Below are positions 16,371-25,977 of a stretch of DNA of 64,000 nt, one piece after another. Position 1 is the stretch's first letter. Each line of letters starts with the position of its first letter. The translations under genes were made by a program, and so were the position numbers. This DNA is from Bradyrhizobium sp. CCBAU 051011 (GTDB lineage: Bacteria > Pseudomonadota > Alphaproteobacteria > Rhizobiales > Xanthobacteraceae). The notes below the pieces were generated by a model. The model made no database searches. It saw nothing but the letters and a program-made list of their open reading frames with translations, and was not told the DNA's origin. Location of the stretch: positions 1,096,501 through 1,160,500 of the forward strand of contig NZ_CP022222.1 in assembly GCF_009930815.1 (NCBI RefSeq). The letters run 5' to 3'.

Positions 16371-19076
16371 TCAGGCGCTGGCGAGCTTGCGTTCGGTCTC
16401 GACGTCGTTGGCGGCGCTACGGCCGACCAGCGCGGCGTAGTGGCCGATCGGCTGGGGCTTGCCGAGCAGATAACCCTGCACCGCATCACAGCCCTCGTCG
16501 GCGAGGAAGCTGAGCTGTTCCTGGGTCTCCACGCCTTCGGCGACGATCGACATTTCGAGGCCGTGGCCGAGATCGATGACGGCGCGAACGATCGCCGCCG
16601 ATTGCGGATTGCGCCCGAGATTCATGACAAAGGCGCGGTCGATCTTGATCTTGTCGAACGGGAACGCCTGCAGGTAACTCAGCGAGGAATAGCCGGAACC
16701 GAAATCGTCCATCGAAATTCGCACGCCGAGCGACTTCAGCCGTCTCAGCAAGGCGAGACCGCGGTCGAAATCCTCGATCAGCACGCCTTCGGTGATTTCG
16801 AGTTCGAGCCGGTCGGGCGCCAGCCCCGTCTCGAGCAGGATCGAATGCACCAGGCTGACGACGTCGCCGTGCATGAACTGCGCCGGCGACAGGTTAACCG
16901 CGATCTGCATCGGCACCGGCCAGGAGGCCGCCTCCCGGCAGGCTTCGCGCAGGATCCAGTCACCCATCTCAACGATCAGGCCGCTTTCTTCGGCGAGCGG
17001 AATGAATTCGCCGGGCGACACGAAACCGCGCACCGGATGGATCCAGCGCGCCAGCGCCTCGAAGCCAATCACCTTGCTGGTACCGATCGTCGGCCCCGCC
17101 GCGGCCTGCGGCTGGTAATACAGCGACAATTCGCCGTTCCGGATCGCCATCGAGAGGTCCTGGTGCAGCACGCGGCGGTCGCGGATCTGCTGGTCCATCT
17201 CCGGCTCGAAAATGCTGATCGAGCCGCGCGACTTCTGCTTGGCGCGGAACAGCGCCGCGCCGGAATTGGCGAGCAGGGAAGCAGCGTCCGAACCGTTATG
17301 CGGAAATACCGAGATGCCGGTGGTGACCCCGGTTCGCACCGACTTGCCGTCGATCACGAATTCGTCCGACAGCGTTTGCGCGAGTTTCTCGGCGAGCGCC
17401 TTGCCCGCCTCCGGCTGCTTGCCGTCGATGATCAGGCCGAACTCGTCGCCGGACAGCCGGGCGACCACGCCGCCGCGGGCGCAGGCCTGGATGCGGCCAG
17501 CGACCTCGATCAGGAGCTTGTCGCCCATCGCGTGGCCGAACACGTCGTTGATTTCCTTCAGGCCATCGAGGTCGACGCACAACACCGCGAATTCCTCGTC
17601 CGTGCCGGCGCAGGCCTCGATCATCTGGGCCAGCGCCTGCAGGAAGGCGGCGCGGTTCGGCAGGTCCGTCAGGCCGTCATGATAGGCCATGTGCGCCATC
17701 CGCGACTCGGTCTGGCGGCGGTCGGTGACGTCCTCATGGGTCTTGATCAGGTATTGCGGCTCGCCGGCCTCATCGAGCACGGTCATGCGGCGGGTCAGAA
17801 ACAGCCGCAAGCCATCCTTGGTGGAGATCGGGTGCTCTTCGGTCAGCAGGCTGCGCTTCTTGATCGCAGCCTCGTCGCGCGCGATGATCAGTTTGGCCTC
17901 GCGCGGATTGAAGATGTCGGCGGCGGTCAGGCCGGTGGCGTCCTCGCGGCGGCGATTGAGAATGGTCTCGGCGCTGCGGTTGGCGAGTAGATAGCGCCCG
18001 TCGCTGACGCGCTCGACGATCAGCGACACCGGGATGTTGTCGACCACCAGTTCGAGGAATTTCTTGGTGTTTTCGAGTTCGCGCGACAGCGACCGCCGGT
18101 CGGTGACGTCATCGAACAGCGTTATCAGGAATTCCGGCTTGTTGTTCTCGTTGCGCGCCACCACGCGGTTGGACGAGAGGATGCGCTCGTCGTCGCCGCG
18201 TTCGACGCTGTATTCGCTGCGATGATAGCCTTCCGGCGCCGCCAACGCCGCTTGGTCCGCCGCCTCAATGCTCTTTGCGGTTTCGAGGCGGAAAATCTCG
18301 TCGGCGCGCTTGCCGACGATGTGATCGCGGGAGAAGCGCGAAAAGCGCTCGAACGCGCGGTTGGCGAAGATGTAGCGGCCGTCCTCGATGTTCTTGGCAG
18401 CGACGCAGACCGGAACGTTGTCGAGCACCGATTCCAGAAACTTGGTGGTCGATGCCAGCTTGCGCGACAGCTGGCGTTGTTCGGTGTAGTCCTCGTGCGT
18501 TCCGATCGTCCCGCCATTGGGCAGGCGGAAGATCTTCGAGAGCACCGATCGCCCGTCCGGCAGTTCGGTGACGACGCCTTCGGGGCGGCGGGCCAGCTTG
18601 CCGAACTCCTCGACGGTGAGATCGAGCAGCCCGCGCGCGCGCCGCAGTTCGAGCAGTTCGCGGCCGGTCATGCGGCTCGAAATCTCGGCGCGGCTCAGCC
18701 CATACATTTCCAGAAAGCGATCGTTGCAGAAGACCACGCGGTTTTGCGCGTTGGTCATCATCACGCCCTGGTTGAGGTTGTTCAGCGCCGAACTGATGAA
18801 GGCGCTGCGCTGCATTTGCGCGCGCTTCGCCCCACGCAACGCCGCCAGAATCCAGATGCCGATCGCAGCCAGGAAGGAGACGACGACGATTCCGCCGATC
18901 AGGAATTCCCACACCCTATTCGGATCGAATTCGCCGATATAGCCCGCCGGTGCAAAGCCCGCCGAAGGGCCGGCGCCCCACGCCATTCCGCACGGCATGG
19001 CGGTGGCGAGCAGACAGACGAGGGCCTGCGCCGGAATCGAATTCTTCCGTCCTGCCTGCCAGTTCCTGTCAGCCAT
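16371..19076 (-). CDS. Membrane PAS-PAS-PAS-GGDEF-EAL protein
   Basis: In 901 residues the order is a leader or membrane segment (17-36), a second segment (52-78), three PAS domains (about 85-195, 205-320 and 330-455), GGDEF (465-620) and EAL (640-885). The three PAS domains share the start pattern FLE-x-VLDN(V/I)PV. The diguanylate cyclase site reads RLSGDEF instead of GGDEF, so synthesis of cyclic di-GMP is doubtful. The phosphodiesterase site is intact: GFEALARW, then the metal-binding NLSPAQF and DDFGSGYSSL. It probably hydrolyses cyclic di-GMP in response to a redox or ligand signal. It is a single-gene transcript with a 258-base upstream region. Confidence 0.9.
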   Translation of the reverse strand: MADRNWQAGRKNSIPAQALVCLLATAMPCGMAWGAGPSAGFAPAGYIGEFDPNRVWEFLIGGIVVVSFLAAIGIWILAALRGAKRAQMQRSAFISSALNNLNQGVMMTNAQNRVVFCNDRFLEMYGLSRAEISSRMTGRELLELRRARGLLDLTVEEFGKLARRPEGVVTELPDGRSVLSKIFRLPNGGTIGTHEDYTEQRQLSRKLASTTKFLESVLDNVPVCVAAKNIEDGRYIFANRAFERFSRFSRDHIVGKRADEIFRLETAKSIEAADQAALAAPEGYHRSEYSVERGDDERILSSNRVVARNENNKPEFLITLFDDVTDRRSLSRELENTKKFLELVVDNIPVSLIVERVSDGRYLLANRSAETILNRRREDATGLTAADIFNPREAKLIIARDEAAIKKRSLLTEEHPISTKDGLRLFLTRRMTVLDEAGEPQYLIKTHEDVTDRRQTESRMAHMAYHDGLTDLPNRAAFLQALAQMIEACAGTDEEFAVLCVDLDGLKEINDVFGHAMGDKLLIEVAGRIQACARGGVVARLSGDEFGLIIDGKQPEAGKALAEKLAQTLSDEFVIDGKSVRTGVTTGISVFPHNGSDAASLLANSGAALFRAKQKSRGSISIFEPEMDQQIRDRRVLHQDLSMAIRNGELSLYYQPQAAAGPTIGTSKVIGFEALARWIHPVRGFVSPGEFIPLAEESGLIVEMGDWILREACREAASWPVPMQIAVNLSPAQFMHGDVVSLVHSILLETGLAPDRLELEITEGVLIEDFDRGLALLRRLKSLGVRISMDDFGSGYSSLSYLQAFPFDKIKIDRAFVMNLGRNPQSAAIVRAVIDLGHGLEMSIVAEGVETQEQLSFLADEGCDAVQGYLLGKPQPIGHYAALVGRSAANDVETERKLASA

Positions 19077-19334
19077 TACCGCCCCGAGGTTTGCGGGCGG
19101 AGTGTCTGGCTTGACGAGTTTGGATCGGGTAAACGCCTACCCGTGCAATTCTAAAATGTGACCCAAATTACGGCAATTGGCCTGACATGATTAATGCTTT
19201 ACTAACGGGACTGCGTTGGCGGCGTATGTCGAGACAAACCAATGGGTTGTTCGACGGCTTCAGCGAACGAAGCTGTCATCACCGAGCGTGGCAAGCGCCG
19301 ATTCCTGCGCCAGATTTCCGAGCCTGAAGCAGAC

Positions 19335-20438
19335 ATGGACAAGGTCGATTGCGTCGTCATCGGAGCGGGGGTCGTCGGGCTCGCGATCGCCCGACGGCTG
19401 GCCCAGTCGGGCCGCGAAGTGATCGTGCTCGAGGCCGCCGAGGGTATCGGCACCATCATCTCCTCGCGCAACAGCGAGGTGATCCATGCCGGGATCTATT
19501 ACCGCGCGGGCAGCCTGATGGCGCAGATGTGCGTCAGCGGCAAACGTGCGCTCTACCGGTATTGCCGCGACCACGGCATCCCGCACCGCAACTGCGGCAA
19601 GCTGATCGTGGCGACGACGCCGAAGGAAACCGAAAAGCTGCAATCGATCCGCGCTCATGCCGAAGCCAATGGCGTCGGCGACATGCAATTGCTCACGGGC
19701 GAGGCGGCGCGCGAACTGGAGCCGGCGCTGAATTGCGATGCGGCGCTGCTTTCGCCGTCCACCGGCATCATCGACAGCCACGCCTACATGCTGGCGCTGC
19801 GGGGCGATGCGGAGGAAGCCGGCGCGGCTTTCGCATTCCACACCCCGCTGTTGCACGCTCAGGCCAGCGGCGGCCGGATCGAAATCGAGGCCGGTGGCGA
19901 TGCGCCGATGACGCTTGCATGCAACCTGCTCGTCAATTCGGCTGGCTTAAGCGCGCCCGCCGTCGCGCGCAGCATCGAGGGCATGCCGATCGAAATGATT
20001 CCTTGCGCCTATCTCGCCAAGGGAAATTATTTCAGCTGCAGCGCACGGGCCCCATTTTCACGGCTGATATATCCGGTGCCGGAGCCCGGCGGATTAGGCG
20101 TGCACCTCACCCTCGACATGGCCGGACAGGCCCGGTTCGGCCCCGACGTCGAATGGGTCGAGAGCATCGACTATGCGGTGGACCCTGCCCGCGCCGAACG
20201 ATTCTATCCCGCGATCCGGCGCTACTGGCCGACGCTGCCGGACGGCGCGCTGATGCCAAGCTATTCCGGAATCCGGCCGAAGATCGTGCCGCCGGCCGTC
20301 GCCACGCAGGATTTTCTGATCCAGGGCCCCGCCGATCATGGCGTGGCCGGATTGATCAACCTGTTCGGTATCGAATCGCCAGGGCTGACGTCGTCGCTCG
20401 CGATCGCCGATCATGTCGGCACGCTGGCCGAACGCTGA
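19335..20438 (+). CDS. FAD-dependent oxidoreductase, L-2-hydroxyglutarate oxidase-like
   Basis: The chosen ATG puts the FAD-binding motif ([20 protein letters not shown]) at the very N-terminus of a 367-residue protein; an upstream ATG at 19242 would add an unlikely 31-residue tail. The stretch [31 protein letters not shown] and then CGKLIVAT closely matches L-2-hydroxyglutarate dehydrogenases of the DAO fold, as does GIRPKIVPP near the C-terminus. It would oxidise L-2-hydroxyglutarate or a related 2-hydroxy acid using FAD. It stands alone, convergent with a DUF465 gene across a hairpin. Confidence 0.85.
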   Translation: MDKVDCVVIGAGVVGLAIARRLAQSGREVIVLEAAEGIGTIISSRNSEVIHAGIYYRAGSLMAQMCVSGKRALYRYCRDHGIPHRNCGKLIVATTPKETEKLQSIRAHAEANGVGDMQLLTGEAARELEPALNCDAALLSPSTGIIDSHAYMLALRGDAEEAGAAFAFHTPLLHAQASGGRIEIEAGGDAPMTLACNLLVNSAGLSAPAVARSIEGMPIEMIPCAYLAKGNYFSCSARAPFSRLIYPVPEPGGLGVHLTLDMAGQARFGPDVEWVESIDYAVDPARAERFYPAIRRYWPTLPDGALMPSYSGIRPKIVPPAVATQDFLIQGPADHGVAGLINLFGIESPGLTSSLAIADHVGTLAER

Positions 20439-20463
20439 ACGGGACCGTACAAGCATCATCAGC

Positions 20464-20489
20464 CCGATGAGCGCATCTGCGCCCATCGG
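20464..20489. terminator. Imperfect hairpin between convergent oxidoreductase and DUF465 genes
   Basis: CCGATG-a-GCGC pairs with GCGC-c-CATCGG across a 4-base loop with one mismatch. It lies midway between the stops at 20438 (+) and 20527 (-). There is no T-run on either side, so activity is uncertain. Confidence 0.4.
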
Positions 20490-20526
20490 CTGGCTGCGTG
20501 GCGTTTCGAATACTCTGTGGGACTGG

Positions 20527-20712
20527 TTAGTGGAGGGTTTCGTCGGCGGTTTGTTTCAACCGCTCGATCTGGTCCTTGACCATTAGCTTGCGGCGCTTCA
20601 ACTCGACAATTTGCAGGTCGTCTGTGGAAAGGTGCACGAGCGCTTCGTGCAATTCGTTCTCGAGGATCTTGTGTTTACGTTCAAGTTCAACAAGATGCGC
20701 CTGTAGAGCCAT
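20527..20712 (-). CDS. DUF465 (YdcH-like) small helical protein
   Basis: The protein has 61 residues; AGGAG 9 bases ahead of the ATG at 20712 fixes the start. The pattern LVELERKHKILENELHEAL..DDLQIVELKRRKLMVKDQIERL is the two-helix DUF465/YdcH fold, common and usually encoded near cell-division or envelope genes. A second DUF465 gene lies 240 bases away in the opposite orientation. I know no established function. Confidence 0.87.
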   Translation of the reverse strand: MALQAHLVELERKHKILENELHEALVHLSTDDLQIVELKRRKLMVKDQIERLKQTADETLH

Positions 20713-20953
20713 ACGAAATCTCCTCGGTGGGTGAAACCTCAGATTCGATCCGGACGGCGGAGTGTACACCAGCCCTGGAATCTGTCGATGGGATTTCCAG
20801 AAGCGAGCCTCCTCATATTTTCGGATTTATCTGTAACCAATCGTGACTATGGAACCGGGTCAGCTTGCGGAGCGGCCGCGCAGCGACGATATTCACCGCC
20901 AGCCTTCGAAGAATCCGTTCGCAACCTGATCGCGCTTTCAGCTAACGTACACC

Positions 20954-21160
20954 ATGACCGACGAAGATGAGCGCGAGCTTGAAAACGAGCTCGCCCGCCT
21001 GCAGCAGGAGCATCGCGATCTCGATGCGGCGATCGACGCGCTGCATCAGTCGCCGGCACCGGACTTGTTACGGCTCCAGCGGCTGAAGAAGCGCAAACTG
21101 CAATTGCGCGACCGCATCGCCTTCATCGAAGATCAGATCACGCCTGACATCATCGCCTGA
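20954..21160 (+). CDS. DUF465 (YdcH-like) small helical protein, second copy
   Basis: The 68-residue protein consists of two charged helices (ELENELARLQQEHRDLDAAIDAL, then DLLRLQRLKKRKLQLRDRIAFIEDQI). The KKRKLQLRDRI stretch corresponds to RRKLMVKDQI in the neighbouring copy and is the family signature. The two genes are divergent, and their products could form mixed coiled-coil pairs. That last point is speculation. Confidence 0.87.
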   Translation: MTDEDERELENELARLQQEHRDLDAAIDALHQSPAPDLLRLQRLKKRKLQLRDRIAFIEDQITPDIIA

Positions 21161-21371
21161 TCGTTGCGCTGGCTTGGTTCGGCCAGTTCGGCGCGCAAAA
21201 TCGTCAGCGTTTCAGCAGATCGTTTTTCCCCGACATCCACACCCCGGCGGCGGGGCGACGCTCGCGCCGGGCGGCCGGCGCAAAAACAGGCTGTCGATTG
21301 GCGGATGCGCCTTGACTCCACGAGAACAAAAAGAGAACATATCTCCCTGCCGCCAGCCCAGGGAGTCTGCC

Positions 21372-21584
21372 ATGTCCGCCCCTTCACCCCTGTCCGACAA
21401 CAGCCGTCACGAGCAGGCCTGCGACCAGGCCATTGCGATGTGCGACGGCAATCTGCGCTCGACCATCAAGGCGCTGATCATGGCGAACGAGTATCTGGAA
21501 ATCGAGCTGGAGGAATTGCAAGCGGCCATCGCCGCCGGCTGCGTGCCGGCGAGAGCCTCCCGTGTGGAAAGCGACGCCGCCTGA
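21372..21584 (+). CDS. Small hypothetical protein, Ala-rich helical
   Basis: The ATG at 21372 was taken because upstream codons show no ribosome-binding site and read through GC-rich leader. The 70-residue product has a helical stretch QACDQAIAMCDGNLRSTIKALIMANEYLEIELEELQAAIAAG. That stretch is conserved-looking but not a family I can name; the segment after NLRST recalls a short ligand- or RNA-binding helix. The next small gene begins 24 bases downstream behind a CGGAGCAAG sequence, so the two are probably one operon. Confidence 0.65.
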   Translation: MSAPSPLSDNSRHEQACDQAIAMCDGNLRSTIKALIMANEYLEIELEELQAAIAAGCVPARASRVESDAA

Positions 21585-21607
21585 TCATTCAACCCCGGAG
21601 CAAGACA

Positions 21608-21859
21608 ATGGCCGATGTCACCTACTACGTCGCAATGCCATTCCTGCAGGACGATAGCGGCTCGCCGGTGGCGGGCGCAGCGGAAGAATGCCAGAGCCCG
21701 ACCACTGCGTTGCGCCGTGCCGAGACGATGTCGCGGATGGCCGGCAGCATCGGCGCCGTCGCCTTCAGCCGCAGCGGCGATCCCATGATCGGCGAATTCG
21801 GCGACGCGAAACTGCTGCGCACGTTCGGCAATGTGCCGGACGATCTCAGCGGGTTGTGA
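21608..21859 (+). CDS. Small hypothetical protein
   Basis: The 83-residue protein begins MADVTYYVAMPFLQDDSG, which reads as the first strand of a small alpha/beta fold. It continues with a helix (TTALRRAETMSRMAGSIGAVAF) and ends near FGDAKLLRTFGNVPDDL. CCCGGAGCAAG lies 6-16 bases before the ATG. I recognise no family. It follows the previous small gene closely, and its 3' end faces a GGDEF gene across two related hairpins. Confidence 0.75.
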   Translation: MADVTYYVAMPFLQDDSGSPVAGAAEECQSPTTALRRAETMSRMAGSIGAVAFSRSGDPMIGEFGDAKLLRTFGNVPDDLSGL

Positions 21860-21885
21860 CGGACCGCTGATCGGAGTTCGCCGGG

Positions 21886-21963
21886 TGGGCAATGCGCAAG
21901 CGTGCCCATCACCTTCTTTAACGCTTGTCTGATGGTGGGCACGGCGCTTCGCGCCTTTGCCCA
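21886..21963. repeat. Pair of related hairpins with TGGGCA...TGCCCA arms
   Basis: Hairpin one (21886-21908) is TGGGCA, CGC, loop, GCG, TGCCCA. Hairpin two (21936-21963) is TGGGCA, GGCGC, TTC, GCGCC, TGCCCA. Both carry the same outer arms and lie between convergent genes (stops at 21859 and 21973). They look like two copies of a short palindromic intergenic repeat and could also terminate transcription. Confidence 0.6.
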
Positions 21964-21972
21964 GCTACATAT

Positions 21973-22659
21973 CTACGAATTCACTTCATGCCGCCGCAGG
22001 GCCTTGCGCACATACATGGCGCTGTCGGCCGCTTCCAGCGCGCGGCTGACTTCGGAGTGGGTATCGAGAACGGAGACGCCCGCGGAAGCGCCCGCAGTGA
22101 TGGTGCGACCAGCGAACACGAAGGTGAGGCGATCGATCGCTTCTTCAAGCGCGGCCGCCTTGGCCCTGGCGTCGGTCTCGCTGAGATTCCAGAGCAGCAG
22201 TGCGAACTCGTCGCCGCCGAGCCTGCCGACCACGTCGGAAGCGCGCACCTGCGCCAACAGCGCCGCGACAATGGCCTTGAGCACCTGGTCGCCCGCGGCA
22301 TGTCCGAAGGCATCATTGATCGGCTTTAAGCGATCGACGTCGAGCACGACCAGGGCGCCGGAGGCGCGGTAGCGTTTGATGTAGGCGATCGCGCGATGGA
22401 GCTCGCGCTCGAAGCCGCGCCGGTTCGGGATGCCCAGCAGGAAGTCGGTATCGGCGGAGGCCTGAAGTTCCTCGATCTGCGCCTGCGTCTGGGCCAGTTG
22501 CGCCTTCAGCCGGCGAATCGTCGTCTTGGTGTCGTTGGAGGTGGCCGGCGGCCGGGAGGTCGGTGCGGAGGATCGCCGCGGTGCGGATTTTTGCCCGGAA
22601 GCCGCGCTTTTAGGCCGTTTTCCGGCCCTGGAGGCGGCCGCCCTGGTTTTCTTCTTCAT
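21973..22659 (-). CDS. Diguanylate cyclase (GGDEF), cytosolic
   Basis: The 228-residue protein starts with a very basic Ala/Lys/Arg-rich tail (1-45) and a short coiled coil (TKTTIRRLKAQLAQTQAQIEELQASADTDFLLGI, 45-75). It then carries one GGDEF domain with an intact active site (GRLGGDEFALLLW, near residue 143) and the entry motif DxLxGIPNRRGFE. It would make cyclic di-GMP from two GTP. No inhibitory RxxD site is obvious five residues before the motif. There is no sensor domain; the basic tail may mediate localisation. Confidence 0.88.
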   Translation of the reverse strand: MKKKTRAAASRAGKRPKSAASGQKSAPRRSSAPTSRPPATSNDTKTTIRRLKAQLAQTQAQIEELQASADTDFLLGIPNRRGFERELHRAIAYIKRYRASGALVVLDVDRLKPINDAFGHAAGDQVLKAIVAALLAQVRASDVVGRLGGDEFALLLWNLSETDARAKAAALEEAIDRLTFVFAGRTITAGASAGVSVLDTHSEVSRALEAADSAMYVRKALRRHEVNS

Positions 22660-22743
22660 GGCCTTCCCTGTGCAGGCACGCTTATGAAGGCTTGCCGGGA
22701 TTCACCAAGACAGGATAGTCCATTCCTGATCCCTTGCCACGCC

Positions 22744-22777
22744 TTGGATGAGCCCCTGGCCGATCCTATAATCGGCC
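22744..22777 (+). promoter_or_regulatory. purEK promoter with inverted repeat over the -10 box
   Basis: TTGGAT (22744-22749), a 17-base spacer and TATAAT (22767-22772) form a sigma-70-type promoter 38 bases before the purE ATG. The -10 box lies in the centre of a perfect inverted repeat (GGCCGAT 22758-22764 and ATCGGCC 22771-22777). That placement would let a bound repressor block polymerase. The sequence is unlike the E. coli PurR box. Confidence 0.6.
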
Positions 22778-22810
22778 TATGTTTCTGGATTCCCGGACAG
22801 AATTGACGAG

Positions 22811-23299
22811 ATGACCGCACCGATCGCCATCATTATGGGCAGCCAGTCCGACTGGGAGACCATGCGCCACGCCGCCGAGACCCTGGCCGCACTCGGGGTC
22901 GACTGTGAAAAACGCATCGTTTCGGCCCATCGGACCCCGGACCGGCTGTTTGCCTTCGCCAAGGGCGCCAAGGCCGCCGGCTTCAAGGTGATCATTGCCG
23001 GCGCCGGCGGCGCTGCGCATCTGCCCGGCATGGCGGCGGCGCTGACCGAACTGCCCGTCTTCGGCGTTCCCGTCGAATCCAAGGCGTTGTCGGGGGTCGA
23101 TTCGCTCTACTCGATCGTGCAGATGCCGGCCGGCGTTCCCGTCGGCACGCTGGCGATTGGCAAAGCAGGCGCCATCAACGCCGCCCTGCTCGCGGCCAGC
23201 GTGCTCGCGCTGAATGACGCACCGCTCGCGGGCAGGCTCGCCGCCTGGCGCCAGCAGCAGACCGATGCGGTCAAGGAGCGTCCGGAGGGTTCGGCGTGA
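22811..23299 (+). CDS. purE: N5-carboxyaminoimidazole ribonucleotide mutase PurE
   Basis: The 162-residue protein starts with the class I PurE signature [11 protein letters not shown] (near residue 8) and continues with the family motifs SAHRTPDRL (near 41) and [17 protein letters not shown]. PurE moves the carboxyl group of N5-CAIR onto C4 to form 4-carboxy-AIR in purine biosynthesis. Downstream purK overlaps by four bases, the usual purEK arrangement, so the pair is translationally coupled. A clear promoter lies just upstream. Confidence 0.95.
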   Translation: MTAPIAIIMGSQSDWETMRHAAETLAALGVDCEKRIVSAHRTPDRLFAFAKGAKAAGFKVIIAGAGGAAHLPGMAAALTELPVFGVPVESKALSGVDSLYSIVQMPAGVPVGTLAIGKAGAINAALLAASVLALNDAPLAGRLAAWRQQQTDAVKERPEGSA

Positions 23300-24399
23300 C
23301 GGCTTCAGGCAAGGTGAAGCTGAAGCCGGGCGACACCATCGGAATTCTCGGCGGCGGACAATTGGGCCGGATGCTGGCCATGGCGGCGGCGCGCCTTGGC
23401 CTCAAGTGCCAGGTGTTTTCGCCGGATCCGGATTCGCCCGCCTTCGACGTGGTGCTGAACGCAACCTGCGCCGAATACGCCGATGTCGAGGCGCTGGAGT
23501 TGTTCGCCAACGATGTCGACGTCATCACCTATGAATTCGAGAACGTGCCGGCCGCCACCGCCATGGTGCTGGATGCGCGGCGTCCGGTATTGCCGGCGCA
23601 GAAGATCCTGGAGACCACGCAGGACCGGCTGATCGAAAAGGATTTCGTCAAGCGGCTCGGCATCGGCACCGCCGACTATGCCGACGTATCGTCGGTGGAA
23701 AGCCTGCAGAGCGCCATTGCCCGCATCGGCCTTCCCGCCGTGATCAAGACCCGCCGCTTCGGTTACGACGGCAAGGGCCAGGCGATCATTCGCGAGGGCG
23801 ATGATCCGGCTCAAGTCTGGGAAGACCTCGGCACCAAATCCGCGATCCTCGAAGCCTTCGTTCCCTACGAGCGCGAGGTCTCCGTGATCGCCGCGCGCGG
23901 AGCGGACGGTACGGTCGAGTGTTACGACGTCACCGAAAACGAGCACCGCGATCACATCCTGAAATTCTCGCGCGTGCCGGCGGCGATTTCGGACGAGTTG
24001 GCGGCACAGGCGCGTGCCGTCGCCGAGAAGATCGCCCATGCGCTCGACTATGTCGGCGTGCTCGCGGTCGAGTTGTTCGTCGTTGGCGGAAACGGCGGAC
24101 CGCACGTGCTGGTCAACGAGATCGCGCCGCGGGTGCATAATTCCGGGCACTGGACGCTGGATGGCGCCTCGGTCTCGCAATTCGAGCAACACATCCGTGC
24201 GATTGCCGGCTGGCCGCTCGCCAAGCCGGTTCGTCACGGCGAGATCGTCATGACCAACCTGATCGGCGACGATATCCTCGACTACGAGCAGTGGCTGACG
24301 GTGCCCGGCGCCACCGTGCACCTCTACGGCAAGGGCCCGCCCCGGCCGGGCCGCAAGATGGGCCATGTCACCGAAGTGGTCCCGGCGAGCAACAAATAG
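23296..24399 (+). CDS. purK: N5-carboxyaminoimidazole ribonucleotide synthase PurK
   Basis: Translation starts at a GTG overlapping the purE stop (GTGA). The 367-residue ATP-grasp enzyme has the N-terminal motif [17 protein letters not shown] (near residue 13), the ATP-grasp segment [14 protein letters not shown] (near 152) and the acidic metal-binding segment [15 protein letters not shown] (near 275). It carboxylates AIR with bicarbonate and ATP to N5-CAIR, which PurE then rearranges. Length and motif order are as usual for the family. Confidence 0.95.
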   Translation: MTASGKVKLKPGDTIGILGGGQLGRMLAMAAARLGLKCQVFSPDPDSPAFDVVLNATCAEYADVEALELFANDVDVITYEFENVPAATAMVLDARRPVLPAQKILETTQDRLIEKDFVKRLGIGTADYADVSSVESLQSAIARIGLPAVIKTRRFGYDGKGQAIIREGDDPAQVWEDLGTKSAILEAFVPYEREVSVIAARGADGTVECYDVTENEHRDHILKFSRVPAAISDELAAQARAVAEKIAHALDYVGVLAVELFVVGGNGGPHVLVNEIAPRVHNSGHWTLDGASVSQFEQHIRAIAGWPLAKPVRHGEIVMTNLIGDDILDYEQWLTVPGATVHLYGKGPPRPGRKMGHVTEVVPASNK

Positions 24400-24429
24400 C
24401 GCGGTGTGCTCGCCGAGTTCGGTTGCAGA

Positions 24430-25152
24430 TCAGGCCGTCCTTACGCCTTCCACGATGCCAACCGGCTCCTCGCTGAGCCAGCGATAGAGCACGCCACCAA
24501 GCGCACCGCCGATCAGCGGTGCAACCCAGAACAGCCAGAGCTGCGCCAGCGCCCAGCCGCCGACGAACAGCGCTGGGCCCGTGCTGCGCGCTGGGTTCAC
24601 CGACGTGTTGGTGACGGGAATGCTGACGAGATGAATCATCACCAGCGCAAGGCCAATCGCCAGCGGCGCAAAGCCCGCAGGCGCCTTGCCGTGGGTGGCG
24701 CCCATGATGATGAACAGGAACATCATGGTCATCACCACCTCGGTAATGAAGCAGGCCACCATGCCGTACTGACCGGGCGAATGTGCGTCATAGCCATTGG
24801 AGGCAAAGCCCTTGGCCAGATCGAAGCCAGGCGCACTGCTTGCGATCACATAGAGCAGCGCCGCGGCCGCGACCGCGCCAATCACCTGCGCGATGACATA
24901 AGGCAGGATCTGACCGGTCGGAAAGCGGCCACCAGCCGCAAGGCCGACCGTCACGGCGGGATTGAGATGGCAACCGGAAACGTGTCCGATCGCATAGGCC
25001 ATGGTCACGACGCTCAGCCCGAACGCCAGGGACACACCGACCAGGCCGATACCGACCTGCGGGAAGCCGGCGGCAATGACCGCGCTGCCGCATCCCGCAA
25101 AAGTGAGCCAGAACGTGCCGATCGCTTCAGCGGTATATTTTTTGGTATTCAT
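24430..25152 (-). CDS. aqpZ: Aquaporin Z
   Basis: GGGAGG 7 bases before the ATG at 25152 fixes a 240-residue protein. The six-helix aquaporin fold shows both half-helix NPA motifs: HLNPAVTVG near residue 65 and [11 protein letters not shown] near residue 190. The selectivity-filter Arg follows the second NPA, as in water-specific AqpZ rather than glycerol channels. The enzyme-free channel balances osmotic pressure in the inner membrane. It is convergent with purK and has no operon partners. Confidence 0.92.
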   Translation of the reverse strand: MNTKKYTAEAIGTFWLTFAGCGSAVIAAGFPQVGIGLVGVSLAFGLSVVTMAYAIGHVSGCHLNPAVTVGLAAGGRFPTGQILPYVIAQVIGAVAAAALLYVIASSAPGFDLAKGFASNGYDAHSPGQYGMVACFITEVVMTMMFLFIIMGATHGKAPAGFAPLAIGLALVMIHLVSIPVTNTSVNPARSTGPALFVGGWALAQLWLFWVAPLIGGALGGVLYRWLSEEPVGIVEGVRTA

Positions 25153-25406
25153 ACGCGCCTCCCGCATGTTTTGCGTTCCCGGATGCTAGGGAGGGGCCCG
25201 TGAGGGGCTCGTTATCTGCGGAAACCGGGCCTGTATTGGCCGAATTCCGCCGATTTTGGTGACGTCCCCGGGCCGAAAACCGCCTTCTCCGGTGGACATT
25301 GGCGGTTTTGTCTGCTACATGCCCGCGCTCAGGGTTGAGGGCCAGGCCTTTCGCCGGCCCTTCACTTTACCAGAATTCCTATCCGATCAATTGAAGAGGA
25401 TGCCGC

Positions 25407-25712
25407 GTGCAGGTTCTCGTTCGCGATAACAATGTCGATCAAGCCCTCAAGGCGCTGAAGAAGAAGATGCAGCGTGAGGGTATCTTCCGCGAGATGAAGC
25501 TCCGCGGACACTACGAAAAGCCCTCCGAGAAGAAGGCCCGTGAAAAGGCCGAAGCCGTGCGCCGCGCGCGCAAGCTGGCCCGCAAGAAGCTGCAGCGCGA
25601 AGGCCTGCTGCCGATGAAGCCGAAGCCGGTGTTCGGCGCTGGTCCCGGTGGCGACCGTGGTGGCGCTGGCGGTCGTGGCGGCCCGGGTGCAGGTCCGCGC
25701 GGACCGCGCTGA
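25407..25712 (+). CDS. rpsU: 30S ribosomal protein S21
   Basis: The GTG start is preceded by AGAGGA. The 101-residue product opens with the S21 core [25 protein letters not shown] and continues with the family stretch [20 protein letters not shown]. The C-terminal 30 residues are Gly/Arg/Pro-rich, an extension known in alphaproteobacterial S21. It binds near the anti-Shine-Dalgarno region of the small subunit and helps initiation. A strong intrinsic terminator follows 27 bases after the stop, so the transcript is probably monocistronic. Confidence 0.95.
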   Translation: MQVLVRDNNVDQALKALKKKMQREGIFREMKLRGHYEKPSEKKAREKAEAVRRARKLARKKLQREGLLPMKPKPVFGAGPGGDRGGAGGRGGPGAGPRGPR

Positions 25713-25738
25713 GCGCGTTCTCCAAGATATCTGAATTG

Positions 25739-25771
25739 AAAACGCGGGCCTCGGGTCCGCGTTTTGTTTTT
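25739..25771 (+). terminator. Intrinsic terminator of rpsU
   Basis: AAAACGCGGGCC pairs with GGTCCGCGTTTT (12 pairs with one G-U) across a TCG loop and is followed by GTTTTT. This is a textbook Rho-independent terminator. Confidence 0.88.
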
Positions 25772-25977
25772 GGGCGCAGGCAAATCGACTCGAATGTTGT
25801 CGGGCGCGGCCCGTCCGGTCTTCCGCATCACTTGCGCAAGGCCGTGGCGACCCGGCCGCGATCCGGAAAAACGTTGGACGGCAATCGCCCCGGTCGCGTT
25901 GCGGCTATTTTGGTCGATGCATTTTAGCGCCCGGCAGGTTACGAATTACTGCATCGAATCCGAAAGTCTTCCGCTGC

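Noticed and set aside
16356..17990. A 544-residue open frame on the plus strand
   Set aside because: It is antisense to the PAS-GGDEF-EAL gene and has no recognisable domain; high GC content keeps such frames open.
23305..24366. A 353-residue minus-strand frame
   Set aside because: It is antisense to purK, which has full ATP-grasp motifs, and the frame has no family features.
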